Part shown: one piece after another, positions 17,092-24,903 of the stretch
Position numbering within the stretch: the stretch's first letter is position 1
How the letters are laid out: each line of letters begins with the position of its first letter
Assembly: GCF_028290495.1 (NCBI RefSeq)
Contig: NZ_JAQGJT010000133.1
Coordinates: 1-62,990, forward strand
Source of the DNA: Tardiphaga sp.
Lineage (GTDB): Bacteria > Pseudomonadota > Alphaproteobacteria > Rhizobiales > Xanthobacteraceae
Length of the DNA: 62,990 bases
Direction: 5' to 3'
Translations under genes and position numbers: made by a program
The notes under the pieces: generated by a model
What the model saw: the letters and a program-made list of their open reading frames with translations, nothing else
What the model was told of the DNA's origin: nothing
Database searches by the model: none

Positions 17092-17795
17092 ACGAATTTT
17101 TCCCCAACATGCTGCCCGCCGTTGCCGTGACCGAGATTCCGGTGCTCGGCGGCGGCGCCTTCCCGGTCCGTCGCGTCTATTGCGTCGGCCGTAACTATCT
17201 CGACCACATCCGCGAGATGGGCGAAGCCGACGAGCGCGATCCGCCGTTCTTCTTCCAGAAGCCGCGCGATTCGATCGTGCAGGACGGCGCCCAGGTGGCC
17301 TATCCGCCGTTCACCGACGACTTCCAGTTCGAGGTCGAGCTGGTGATCGCGATCGGCCGCGCCGGCAAGAACATCCCGGTGGCCGAAGCTCTCGATCACA
17401 TCTGGGGTTACGCCGTCGGCATCGATCTGACCCGCCGTGATCGCCAGCGCGATGCCCGCGACATGAAGCTGCCGTGGGAGGCCGGCAAGAGTTTTGATGC
17501 CTCCGCGCCCTGCGGCGCGATTGCGCCGGCGCGTGATGCGCGCCACTTTAAGGGCTGCGCCATTACCTTGTCGGTCAACGGCGTCGAGAAGCAGCGCGGC
17601 GATATCGGCCAGATGATCTGGAGCGTGCCCGAGATCGTCACCGAACTGTCGAAACAGATGACGCTGGAGCCCGGCGACCTGATCTACACCGGCACCCCGG
17701 CCGGCGTTGGCGCGGTAGTCCCCGGGGATCTGATCGATGCCCATATCGAAGGCCTGCCGTCCCTCACCATCACCATCACGCCCCCGGAGGCCTGA
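17088..17795 (+). CDS. Fumarylacetoacetate hydrolase (FAA) family protein
   Basis: A 235-aa FAA-fold enzyme, metal-dependent. Motifs: YCVGRNYLDH at the start of the domain, PFFFQKP, FEVELVIAIG with the metal-binding Glu residues, GYAVGIDLTRRD with the Asp, and LEPGDLIYTGTPAGVG near the C-terminus. Family members hydrolyse or decarboxylate beta-keto/oxo acids (fumarylpyruvate, acylpyruvate, oxaloacetate) or hydrate 2-oxopent-4-enoates. GTG 17088 overlaps the previous stop by four bases (GTGA), so the two are coupled. Its position between two PuuE-like genes argues that it acts on a product of the same pathway. Confidence 0.9.
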   Translation: MNEFFPNMLPAVAVTEIPVLGGGAFPVRRVYCVGRNYLDHIREMGEADERDPPFFFQKPRDSIVQDGAQVAYPPFTDDFQFEVELVIAIGRAGKNIPVAEALDHIWGYAVGIDLTRRDRQRDARDMKLPWEAGKSFDASAPCGAIAPARDARHFKGCAITLSVNGVEKQRGDIGQMIWSVPEIVTELSKQMTLEPGDLIYTGTPAGVGAVVPGDLIDAHIEGLPSLTITITPPEA

Positions 17796-17797
17796 TC

Positions 17798-18676
17798 ATG
17801 TTGCCCACAGAACGCATTTCCTATTCGCCCATTTCTACTCGCGCGCCGCTCAAGCTGCCGAACGGCAAGCGGATGGCGGTGTGGGTGATCGTCAATGTCG
17901 AGGAGTGGGACATCAACCAGACGATGCCGCGCACCGTGCTGACGCCGCCGGCCGGTGGCTCGCCGATGCCCGACATTCCGAACTGGGCCTGGCACGAATA
18001 CGGCAACCGCGTCGGCTTCTGGCGCATGTTGAAAGTGTTCGACGACTACAAGATCCCCGCGGCGCTGGCGATCAACGGTTCGGCGCTGGCGGCCTATCCG
18101 CCGATCGTCGAAGCCGCCAAGGCGCGCAACTGGGAGTTCATGGGTCACGGCTTCACCCAGCGCAACATGCAGAAGGTCGAGAACGAGCGCGAGGATATCC
18201 GCAAGACCGCGGACGTGATCGAGGCCGCGACCGGCAAGCGTCCGCGCGGCTGGCTCGGCCCCGGCCTCACCGAGAGCTGGAACACCCCGGACCTGCTGAA
18301 GCAGGAAGGCTACGAATATGTCTGCGACTGGGTGCTCGACGACCAGCCGGTGTGGCTGAAGACAACGACCACGCCGATCGTCAACGTGCCCTACACGCAG
18401 GAATGCAATGACGTCGCGATGATGCTGATCCAGCATCACAAGGCATCCGAGTACTACGACCGGGCTATCGACCAGTTCGAGCAGATTTATGAAGATTCCG
18501 CCGACTCGGCCAGGATCATGGCACTCGTTGTGCATCCCTACATCATGGGCGCGCCGCATCGCCTCAAGCATTTCCGTCGCATCTTCGAAACCATCCAGCA
18601 GAAATCCGACGTGGCATTTATGACCGGCGAACAGATTCTCGATTGGTACCTTTCGGTCGGGCCGAAGGCACCGTAG
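17798..18676 (+). CDS. Polysaccharide deacetylase-family hydrolase (PuuE-like), copy B
   Basis: A 292-aa paralog of the protein at 16192-17091. It shares WHEYGNRVGFWR, NWEFMGHGFTQ, GKRPRGWLGPGLTE, YVCDWVLDDQP, PYTQECND, VVHPYIMG and GEQILDWY, and looks roughly 45 percent identical by eye. The PuuE-branch motifs imply hydrolysis of a cyclic amide or N-acyl group. It starts two bases after the FAA gene stop. The N-terminal half differs more from copy A (VFDDYKIPAALAING), so substrate ranges may differ. Confidence 0.85.
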   Translation: MLPTERISYSPISTRAPLKLPNGKRMAVWVIVNVEEWDINQTMPRTVLTPPAGGSPMPDIPNWAWHEYGNRVGFWRMLKVFDDYKIPAALAINGSALAAYPPIVEAAKARNWEFMGHGFTQRNMQKVENEREDIRKTADVIEAATGKRPRGWLGPGLTESWNTPDLLKQEGYEYVCDWVLDDQPVWLKTTTTPIVNVPYTQECNDVAMMLIQHHKASEYYDRAIDQFEQIYEDSADSARIMALVVHPYIMGAPHRLKHFRRIFETIQQKSDVAFMTGEQILDWYLSVGPKAP

Positions 18677-18686
18677 GTAAACACGC

Positions 18687-19538
18687 ATGAGCTTCTTCCA
18701 GATACTCAACGGACTGACCTTCGCTGCCCTGCTGTTCGTGGTGGCGAGCGGCTTCACGTTGATTTTCGGCCTGCTGCGGATCGTCAATCTCGCGCACGGC
18801 GCGCTGTATCTGTTCGGCGGCTATGTCGGCTACAGCGTCGCCGTGAAGACCGGCAGCTTCGTGCTCGGCGGTGTCGGCGCGATGGCCGCGATCGCAGCGA
18901 TCGGCTTCGTACTGGACCAGGGACTGTTGCGCTTCGTTAGAGGCAACGAACTGCGCCAGGTGCTGCTGACGCTCGGCGTCGCCTTCTTCCTCAACGATCT
19001 CGCGCTGGTGATCTGGGGCGGCGACAGCTTCACGGTGCCGATCCCGCAGATGTTGCGCGGCGGCACCAAGGTGTTCGGCACCTTCTATCCGATCTACCGG
19101 TTGTTCGTGCTCGGCGCCGGCATCTTCGTCTTCGCGGGTTTGTGGCTGTTGCTGAACCGCACGCGACTCGGTGCCCTGATCCGCGCCGGCGTCGATGATG
19201 CCGAGATGGTGGAAGCTTCCGGCGTTAACATCCAGCGCGTGTTTCTCTTTACCTTCCTGTTCGGCTCGGCGCTGGCCGGCCTCGGCGGGTTGATGGGCGG
19301 CGCGTTCCTGTCGCTGTATCCGTCGGCGGATGCGGAAATCCTCACCTTCAGTCTCGCGGTGGTGATCATCGGCGGCCGAGGCAGCCTGGTCGGCGTCGGC
19401 GTCGGCAGCCTGCTGGTCGGCCTGCTCAATACGCTGGGTCAGGTGATGTTCCCGGAGCTGGCCTATTTCGTGATCTTCGGCCCGATGGCGGTGCTGCTGG
19501 CATTCCGTCCGCTCGGCCTGTTCGGACGTGCCACATGA
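18687..19538 (+). CDS. Branched-chain amino acid-type ABC transporter permease (LivH-like)
   Basis: A 283-aa integral membrane permease of the LivH family with about eight predicted helices. It has the family LRIVNLAHGALYLFGGY block near residues 30-46 and the cytoplasmic coupling loop around EASGVNIQRVF that contacts the ATPase. Together with the next genes (LivM-, binding protein-, LivG- and LivF-like) it forms a complete importer. Liv-type systems carry amino acids, amides, urea and aromatic acids, so the cargo is not necessarily branched-chain amino acids. Expected cargo here is the pathway substrate. Confidence 0.93.
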   Translation: MSFFQILNGLTFAALLFVVASGFTLIFGLLRIVNLAHGALYLFGGYVGYSVAVKTGSFVLGGVGAMAAIAAIGFVLDQGLLRFVRGNELRQVLLTLGVAFFLNDLALVIWGGDSFTVPIPQMLRGGTKVFGTFYPIYRLFVLGAGIFVFAGLWLLLNRTRLGALIRAGVDDAEMVEASGVNIQRVFLFTFLFGSALAGLGGLMGGAFLSLYPSADAEILTFSLAVVIIGGRGSLVGVGVGSLLVGLLNTLGQVMFPELAYFVIFGPMAVLLAFRPLGLFGRAT

Positions 19539-20500
19539 TCAAGCAACTGACACCCAATACTTCTCGCCTTGCGGGCATGACGGGTCGCGCCGCCTTGATT
19601 GTCGCGGCCGTGCTGGCGGTCGCGGCTGGCCTGCCGCTGGTGTTGTCGAACTATCAGGTGGGCCTCGCCACCGAGGTGCTCATCTTCGGGGTGCTGGCGA
19701 TGTCGATCGACATCCTCGCCGGCTTCGCCGGGCGCACCTCGCTCGGCCACGGCGCGATCTTCGGCGTCTCCACTTACGTCGTCGTCTACTGTACCGCGCA
19801 GATGGGGATGTCGCCGGCCGCGGCCTTCGCGCTCGGTGTATTGGCAGCAACCTGCGTGGCTGCGGTGTTCGCGCTGCTCGCGGTGCGTACCTCCGGCGTC
19901 TACTTCCTGCTGCTGACGCTGGCGCTCGGCATGATCGTCTGGGGCGTCTGCCTGCGCTGGACCCAGGTGACCGGTGGCGAGAACGGCATGCGCGCCGACG
20001 TGCGGCCTGCGATGCTGCTCAGCCACAGCGCGTTCTACTGGGCGGTGCTGGCGGGAGCAGCGGTGGTCTCGTTCCTGATGTGGCGCTTCGTGCGCTCGCC
20101 GTTCGGCCTGACGTTGCGCGGTATCCGCGACAGCGAAAGCCGGATGCGCAGCCTCGGCTATAACGTGCCGCTGCATCTGTTCATCGGATTCACGGTGTCC
20201 GGCGTGTTCGCCGGGGTGGCGGGTGGGCTGTATGCGATGTTCAACAACTTCGTCAGCCCCTCCACGGTGGCGCTGGCGCAATCGGTCGAAGGTGTCCTGA
20301 TGGCCATCGCCGGCGGGGTCGGTACGCTGTTCGGCTCCTTCGTCGGCGCCGCTGCGATCATCGCGCTGGAGAACCTTGTCAGCGCGCATACCGAGCGCTG
20401 GCAGATGGTGCTCGGCCTCACCTTCGTACTGATCATGATCTTTGCCCCTGAGGGCATCGTAGGCAAGCTGCGCGCCGTTCTGTCGCGCAAGGTGCGTTAA
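19535..20500 (+). CDS. Branched-chain amino acid-type ABC transporter permease (LivM-like)
   Basis: A 321-aa permease of the LivM family with about ten hydrophobic helices. LAGFAGRTSLGHGAIFGV is the typical LivM block near residues 60-77, and the coupling-loop segment ALRGIRDSE-type (LTLRGIRDSESRMRSLGY split as LRGIRDSE and MRSLGY) is near residue 190-205. The start overlaps the LivH-like stop by four bases (ATGA), so the permease pair is translationally coupled. It forms the second membrane half of the importer. Confidence 0.93.
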   Translation: MIKQLTPNTSRLAGMTGRAALIVAAVLAVAAGLPLVLSNYQVGLATEVLIFGVLAMSIDILAGFAGRTSLGHGAIFGVSTYVVVYCTAQMGMSPAAAFALGVLAATCVAAVFALLAVRTSGVYFLLLTLALGMIVWGVCLRWTQVTGGENGMRADVRPAMLLSHSAFYWAVLAGAAVVSFLMWRFVRSPFGLTLRGIRDSESRMRSLGYNVPLHLFIGFTVSGVFAGVAGGLYAMFNNFVSPSTVALAQSVEGVLMAIAGGVGTLFGSFVGAAAIIALENLVSAHTERWQMVLGLTFVLIMIFAPEGIVGKLRAVLSRKVR

Positions 20501-20528
20501 TCGAGTGCTTCACCGAAAGGATATCGAG

Positions 20529-21788
20529 ATGGACCGTAGGCAATTTCTGAAGACCTCGACGGCGGCTGTCGCAGCCGCCGGCGTCGGTGTCACCCCCTGG
20601 CGTGCCGCACACGCGCAGAGCGCCCCGATCAAGATTGGCCTGCTGGCACCGCTGACCGGCGTCGTGGCCTCGGGCGGCAAGGAAATGGTCGAAGGCGTGC
20701 AGTTCTACCTCGAGCAGGTCAAGAACGAGATGGGCGGCCGCAAGGTCGAGCTGGTCATCGAGGACGACGCTTCGAACCCCGACACCGCATTGCAGAAGGC
20801 CCGCCGCCTGGTCGAGCAGGGCAATTGCCACATGCTGATCGGCAACCTGCTGGCCAACACGGGCCTCGCCGTCGCCAACTACGTCAAGGCCACCGGCACA
20901 CCGTACTTCATTCCGATCATCGCCGCCGACGATCTGACGCAGCGCGCCCGCATCAAGAACGTGATCCGCGTCGCCGGCTACACCGCCAGCGAATTTACCC
21001 ATCCGTTCGGCGACTGGGCGCTGAAGCAGGGTTACAAGCGCATCGCCACGATCAGCCAGGACTACACTTTCGGTCATGAACAGTGCGGCGGTCTCGCCCA
21101 GGTGTTCACCGAAGGCGGCGGCACGATCGTGCAGCAGTTCTGGCACCCGCTCAACACCGCGGATTTCAGCCCCTATCTCGGCCAGCTTGCCGAACTGAAG
21201 GTCGATGCGATCTTCGCGATGGAGACCGGCGCGGACTCTACCCGCTTCATCCAGCAGTATGCCTCGTTCGGCCTGAAGGCGCAGACGCCGCTGCTGATGG
21301 CGATGAACGGCACCGACCAGTCGGTGATCCGTACCCTCGGCGAAGAAGCTGAAGGCATCATCTCGCCGGCGCATTTCGCCGAAGGCTCGGACAATGCGAT
21401 TACCGCGAAGTTCGTCAAGGACTACGAGGCCAAGTACAGCAAGACGCCGTCGCTGTACGGCTTCTCGATGTTCTCCGGCATGATGTGGATCGATGCGGCG
21501 CTGAAGAAGATGGGCGGCAAAGTCGAGGACCGCGAGGCCTTCATTGATACCGTGCTGAAGACCGACCTCGATGGCTCGCCGCTCGGCAAGACCGTCAAGT
21601 TCGACGCCTACGGCAACCCGGTCTATGACGTCTATATACGCAAGGTAGTCAAGCGCGCCGACGGCAAGTTCTGGAATGCTCCGATCCAGACCTATCCGGA
21701 AGTCGGTCAGTTCTGGAAGTACGATCCGGAGACCTACATGAAGCAGCCGGCCTATTCGCGCACCTTCCAGGGCATCAAGAAAGCCTGA
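20529..21788 (+). CDS. ABC transporter substrate-binding protein, Liv/amide type (Tat signal)
   Basis: A 419-aa periplasmic binding protein (Peripla_BP_6 type). The N-terminus MDRRQFLK followed by an Ala-rich hydrophobic stretch is a Tat signal with cleavage near AHAQS (~residue 30), so it is folded before export. The mature domain begins IKIGLLAPLTGVVASGG, followed by LEDDA-type ASNPDTALQKARRLVEQ. ATG 20529 was chosen (AAAGG eight bases upstream; the frame extends upstream without a site). It captures the substrate for the adjacent importer; cargo unknown. A strong hairpin follows its stop. Confidence 0.92.
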   Translation: MDRRQFLKTSTAAVAAAGVGVTPWRAAHAQSAPIKIGLLAPLTGVVASGGKEMVEGVQFYLEQVKNEMGGRKVELVIEDDASNPDTALQKARRLVEQGNCHMLIGNLLANTGLAVANYVKATGTPYFIPIIAADDLTQRARIKNVIRVAGYTASEFTHPFGDWALKQGYKRIATISQDYTFGHEQCGGLAQVFTEGGGTIVQQFWHPLNTADFSPYLGQLAELKVDAIFAMETGADSTRFIQQYASFGLKAQTPLLMAMNGTDQSVIRTLGEEAEGIISPAHFAEGSDNAITAKFVKDYEAKYSKTPSLYGFSMFSGMMWIDAALKKMGGKVEDREAFIDTVLKTDLDGSPLGKTVKFDAYGNPVYDVYIRKVVKRADGKFWNAPIQTYPEVGQFWKYDPETYMKQPAYSRTFQGIKKA

Positions 21789-21803
21789 TCCAGCCATATG
21801 ACA

Positions 21804-21832
21804 GGACGCGGCCCGGTGGCCGCGTCCTTCTT
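21804..21832 (+). terminator. Hairpin between binding-protein and ATPase genes (attenuator-like)
   Basis: Perfect 10-bp stem GGACGCGGCC / GGCCGCGTCC with a CGGT loop and a short TTCTT tail. It probably ends part of the transcripts or stabilises the upstream mRNA, so the binding protein is made in excess of the ATPases (inference). Confidence 0.65.
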
Positions 21833-21846
21833 ACCGGGAAAATTCT

Positions 21847-22602
21847 GTGTCCGAACCGATCCTGACCCTGACTGATGTGGTGGTGGCCTTCGACGCCTTG
21901 CGGGCGGTCGATGGCGTCAGCCTGACCGTGCCGCGCGGCCAGCGCCGCGCGATCATCGGCCCGAACGGGGCCGGCAAGACCACCTTGTTCAACGCCATCG
22001 CCGGCGCGGTGCCGCCGACCTCCGGCAAGATCATGTTCAATGGTCATGATGTGACGAAGATGCCGCCGCACCGTCGTGCGCAGCTCGGCATTTCGCGCAC
22101 CTTCCAGATCACCAACCTGTTTCCGACGTTGACCGTGCGCGACAACATGGTTCTCGCGCTGCGCGGCCTGTCGCCGCGAAAATTCTCGCTGTTCGGCGCG
22201 CCGGATACCGACGAGACGGAAGCGGCACGCATTGCGGCGGCGCTCACCGCCGCGCGGATCGGCGAGCGCGCTGATGTCATCGTCAAGGAAATGTCCTATG
22301 GCGAGCAGCGCCAGCTCGAGATCGCGATCTCGCTGGTGACGACGCCGACCATGCTGCTGCTCGACGAGCCGGCCGCGGGTCTTTCGCCGTCCGAGCGATC
22401 GATGATCGCGGAAGTGATCCGCTCGCTCAGCCGCGACATCACCGTGGTGCTGATCGAGCACGACATGGACCTGGCGCTCGGCCTGGTCGATTACGTCACC
22501 TGCATGTTCGAAGGGCGCGTCCTCGTCGAGGAACCACCGGAAGGCATTCGCCGCAACACGCAGGTTCAGGAAGTCTATCTCGGGAAGCCACGTCATGCTT
22601 GA
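21847..22602 (+). CDS. ABC transporter ATP-binding protein (LivG-like)
   Basis: A 251-aa ATPase of the Liv family. Walker A GPNGAGKT is at residues 38-45, the Q-loop follows in SRTFQITNLF, the signature is MSYGEQRQLEIA, Walker B MLLLDEPAAGLSP, and the switch His is in VLIEHDMDLAL. The C-terminal EEPPEGIRRNTQVQEVYLG is typical of LivG. GTG 21847 is the start. It works with the LivF-like protein as the motor of the importer. Confidence 0.94.
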   Translation: MSEPILTLTDVVVAFDALRAVDGVSLTVPRGQRRAIIGPNGAGKTTLFNAIAGAVPPTSGKIMFNGHDVTKMPPHRRAQLGISRTFQITNLFPTLTVRDNMVLALRGLSPRKFSLFGAPDTDETEAARIAAALTAARIGERADVIVKEMSYGEQRQLEIAISLVTTPTMLLLDEPAAGLSPSERSMIAEVIRSLSRDITVVLIEHDMDLALGLVDYVTCMFEGRVLVEEPPEGIRRNTQVQEVYLGKPRHA

Positions 22603-23299
22603 GGTCAGGGATCTTCACAGCGGTTACGGTGATGCGGTCGTGGTGCGCGGCGTCTCGCTGGACGTCGGCGCCGGCGAAATCGTCGCGCTGCTCGGCCGCA
22701 ACGGCATGGGCAAGACCACGTTCATTCGCTCCATCATGGGGCTGGTGCCGCCGCAGATCCGCTCCGGGAGCATCAGCTGGCGTGGCGAAAATCTGGTCGG
22801 CATGAAGCCGCATGACATCGCGGCGCGCAAGATCGCGATCGTACCGCAGGGCCGCCGGCTGTTTCCGTCGTTGACGGTGACCGAGCATCTGACGATGCTG
22901 AAGAGCACGCGCGCCAAGGACGGCTGGACCGTCGATCGCGTATTCAGCATCTTCCCGCGTCTTGCGGAACGTCGCCATCACCGCGGCGGCCAATTGTCCG
23001 GCGGCGAACGCGGTATGCTCGCGGTCGGCCGCGCGCTGATGATCGATCCGCAACTGATCCTGATGGACGAGCCGTCCGAAGGCCTGGCGCCGGTGATGGT
23101 GCAGCATCTCGAGGAGATCATCCTCGATCTCAAGAAAGAGGGATTGTCGATCTTGTTGGTTGAGCAGAATCTGTACAGCGCATTGGCGGTGGCCGATCGC
23201 GTCTATATCCTTGAGACCGGACAGGTCGTACATCAGGGCGACGCGAAAGAACTGAGTCAGCAAACCGATCTGCTGTTCCAGCGGCTTGGTGTGCAATGA
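22595..23299 (+). CDS. ABC transporter ATP-binding protein (LivF-like)
   Basis: A 234-aa ATPase of the LivF type: Walker A GRNGMGKTT near 34-42, Q-loop in IVPQGRRLFP, signature LSGGERGMLAVGRAL, Walker B LILMDEPSEGLAP, switch His position occupied in LLVEQNLYSAL, where LivF proteins have Gln. The start overlaps the LivG-like stop by eight bases. It is the second ATPase of the importer. Confidence 0.94.
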   Translation: MLEVRDLHSGYGDAVVVRGVSLDVGAGEIVALLGRNGMGKTTFIRSIMGLVPPQIRSGSISWRGENLVGMKPHDIAARKIAIVPQGRRLFPSLTVTEHLTMLKSTRAKDGWTVDRVFSIFPRLAERRHHRGGQLSGGERGMLAVGRALMIDPQLILMDEPSEGLAPVMVQHLEEIILDLKKEGLSILLVEQNLYSALAVADRVYILETGQVVHQGDAKELSQQTDLLFQRLGVQ

Positions 23300-23502
23300 G
23301 CAAGATCATGAATGAAGACCTGTTGCGCGGCGTTGCCGGCGAGCTGAATGACGCGCCGGACGCCGCCTCGCGCGTGGCGCGGGCGAAAGCGCAGATCGAG
23401 GACACCAACGACCGCATCGCGTTGGAAGCCGTGCGCTCGCTGCAGTTCGATTCCACGCCCTACGGTTTTCCGAACTGGCTGGACGCGGCGGACAAGGCAT
23501 AA
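23296..23502 (+). CDS. Small hypothetical protein upstream of the amidase
   Basis: A 68-aa soluble acidic/helical protein with no family that I recognise. It runs ..AASRVARAKAQIEDTNDRIALEAVR.. and ends with YGFPNWLDAADKA. Its start overlaps the LivF-like stop (ATGA) and its stop overlaps the amidase start (TAATG), so it is embedded in a tightly coupled operon and is almost certainly translated. By position it might be a small partner of the amidase, as AtzG is for AtzE and GatC is for GatA, but I see no sequence proof of this. Confidence 0.75.
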   Translation: MSKIMNEDLLRGVAGELNDAPDAASRVARAKAQIEDTNDRIALEAVRSLQFDSTPYGFPNWLDAADKA

Positions 23503-24887
23503 TGACTCAATCTATTGCTTCGCTCGACCTCTGCACGCTCGCCGATGCCATCGCGGCCGGCGATATCACCTCCGTCGCTGCCACACAGGTGACGCTCGAC
23601 CGGCTCGAAACCGTCGGCCGCAAGCTCAATGCGGTGGTCCGCCTTGACGGCGCGCGCGCGCTGCAGGCGGCCGATGCCGCCGACCGGCTGCGCGCCGGTG
23701 GCGCCGCACTGCCGCCGCTGCATGGCGTGCCGCTCGCCCACAAGGATCTGTTCTACCGCGCCGGCGATCTCTCCGCCGGTGGTTCGAAAATTCGTTCCGA
23801 TTTCCGGGCCGATACCACGGCCACCGTCATGCATCGGCTCGATGCCGCCGGCGCGCTCGATCTCGGCCGGTTGCAACTTGCCGAATTCGCGCTGAGCCCG
23901 ACCGGCTACAACGAACATAACGGCCACGCGCTCAATCCGTGGAATCCGGCGCATGTGCCGGGCGGCTCGTCGTCGGGCTCCGGCGTCGCGGTCGCCGCGC
24001 GTCTGGTCGCGGGCTCGCTCGGCACCGACACCGGCGGCTCGCTGCGCCATCCCGGCGCGATGTGCGGTCTCGTCGGGTTGAAGCCGACCTGGGGCCTGGT
24101 GCCGACCGACGGCGTGATGCCGCTGTCGGCCTCGCTGGATTGCACCGGACCGTTGACGCGCACGGCGCGGGATTCCGCGCGGCTGCTGTCGGTGATCACG
24201 TCAGGCGATTATGAGTCCGGGCTTGGCGACGGCATCAAGGGCATGACTATCGCGATCCCCGGTGGTTACTACCGCGAACTGCTGCATCCGCTGATTGCCG
24301 CCCGGCTTGAGCAGGCCGTCGTCGCGTTGCGCGGGCTTGGCGTCACCACCATCGAGACCGCGCCGCCCGACATGGCGGTGATCAACGCGCTGATGCATCT
24401 ATTGATGAGTGTCGAGGCCGCCGCGATTCACCGGCGCTGGCTGATCGAGCGGCCGCAGGATTACGCCGATCAGGTTCGCTCGCGGATCGAGCCTGGCCTC
24501 TTTTATCCGGCGACGCGCTATGTCGAGGCGCTGTCGCTGCGTGCGCAGATCACGCAAGGCTGGATCGCATCGTGCATCGGAGCCGCCGATCTGGCGCTGC
24601 TGCCGGCGATCTCGATTCCGGTGCCGACGATCGAAGCGACCACCCAAGGCGATCCAGCGGACGTCGCGCGCGTGATCGGTCAGGTCACGCATTGCACCCG
24701 CGGCATCAACTATCTCGGCCTGCCGGCCGCGTCGGCGCCGTGTGGCTTCGATGCCGCCGGCCTGCCGGTCGCGTTTCAGCTGGTTGGCCGTCCCTATGCG
24801 GAGGCCACCATCCTGCGCGCCATCCATGCCTATCAAGGCGTCACCGACTGGCATCAGCGCGTGCCTGACGCCGCCGAACTGAACTGA
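23502..24887 (+). CDS. Amidase (amidase signature family)
   Basis: A 461-aa amidase of the signature family. The Ser-cisSer-Lys triad is visible: Lys81 in LAHKDLF, cis-Ser in GGSSSGSG (156-157) and nucleophile Ser180 in GTDTGGSLRHP. C-terminal INYLGLPAASAPCG and GLPVAFQLVGRPYAE complete the pattern. It hydrolyses an amide C-N bond; substrate unknown. It is the twelfth gene of the colinear set and is coupled with the 68-aa protein before it. Confidence 0.93.
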   Translation: MTQSIASLDLCTLADAIAAGDITSVAATQVTLDRLETVGRKLNAVVRLDGARALQAADAADRLRAGGAALPPLHGVPLAHKDLFYRAGDLSAGGSKIRSDFRADTTATVMHRLDAAGALDLGRLQLAEFALSPTGYNEHNGHALNPWNPAHVPGGSSSGSGVAVAARLVAGSLGTDTGGSLRHPGAMCGLVGLKPTWGLVPTDGVMPLSASLDCTGPLTRTARDSARLLSVITSGDYESGLGDGIKGMTIAIPGGYYRELLHPLIAARLEQAVVALRGLGVTTIETAPPDMAVINALMHLLMSVEAAAIHRRWLIERPQDYADQVRSRIEPGLFYPATRYVEALSLRAQITQGWIASCIGAADLALLPAISIPVPTIEATTQGDPADVARVIGQVTHCTRGINYLGLPAASAPCGFDAAGLPVAFQLVGRPYAEATILRAIHAYQGVTDWHQRVPDAAELN

Positions 24888-24903
24888 ACCGAGCAGATTA
24901 AAT

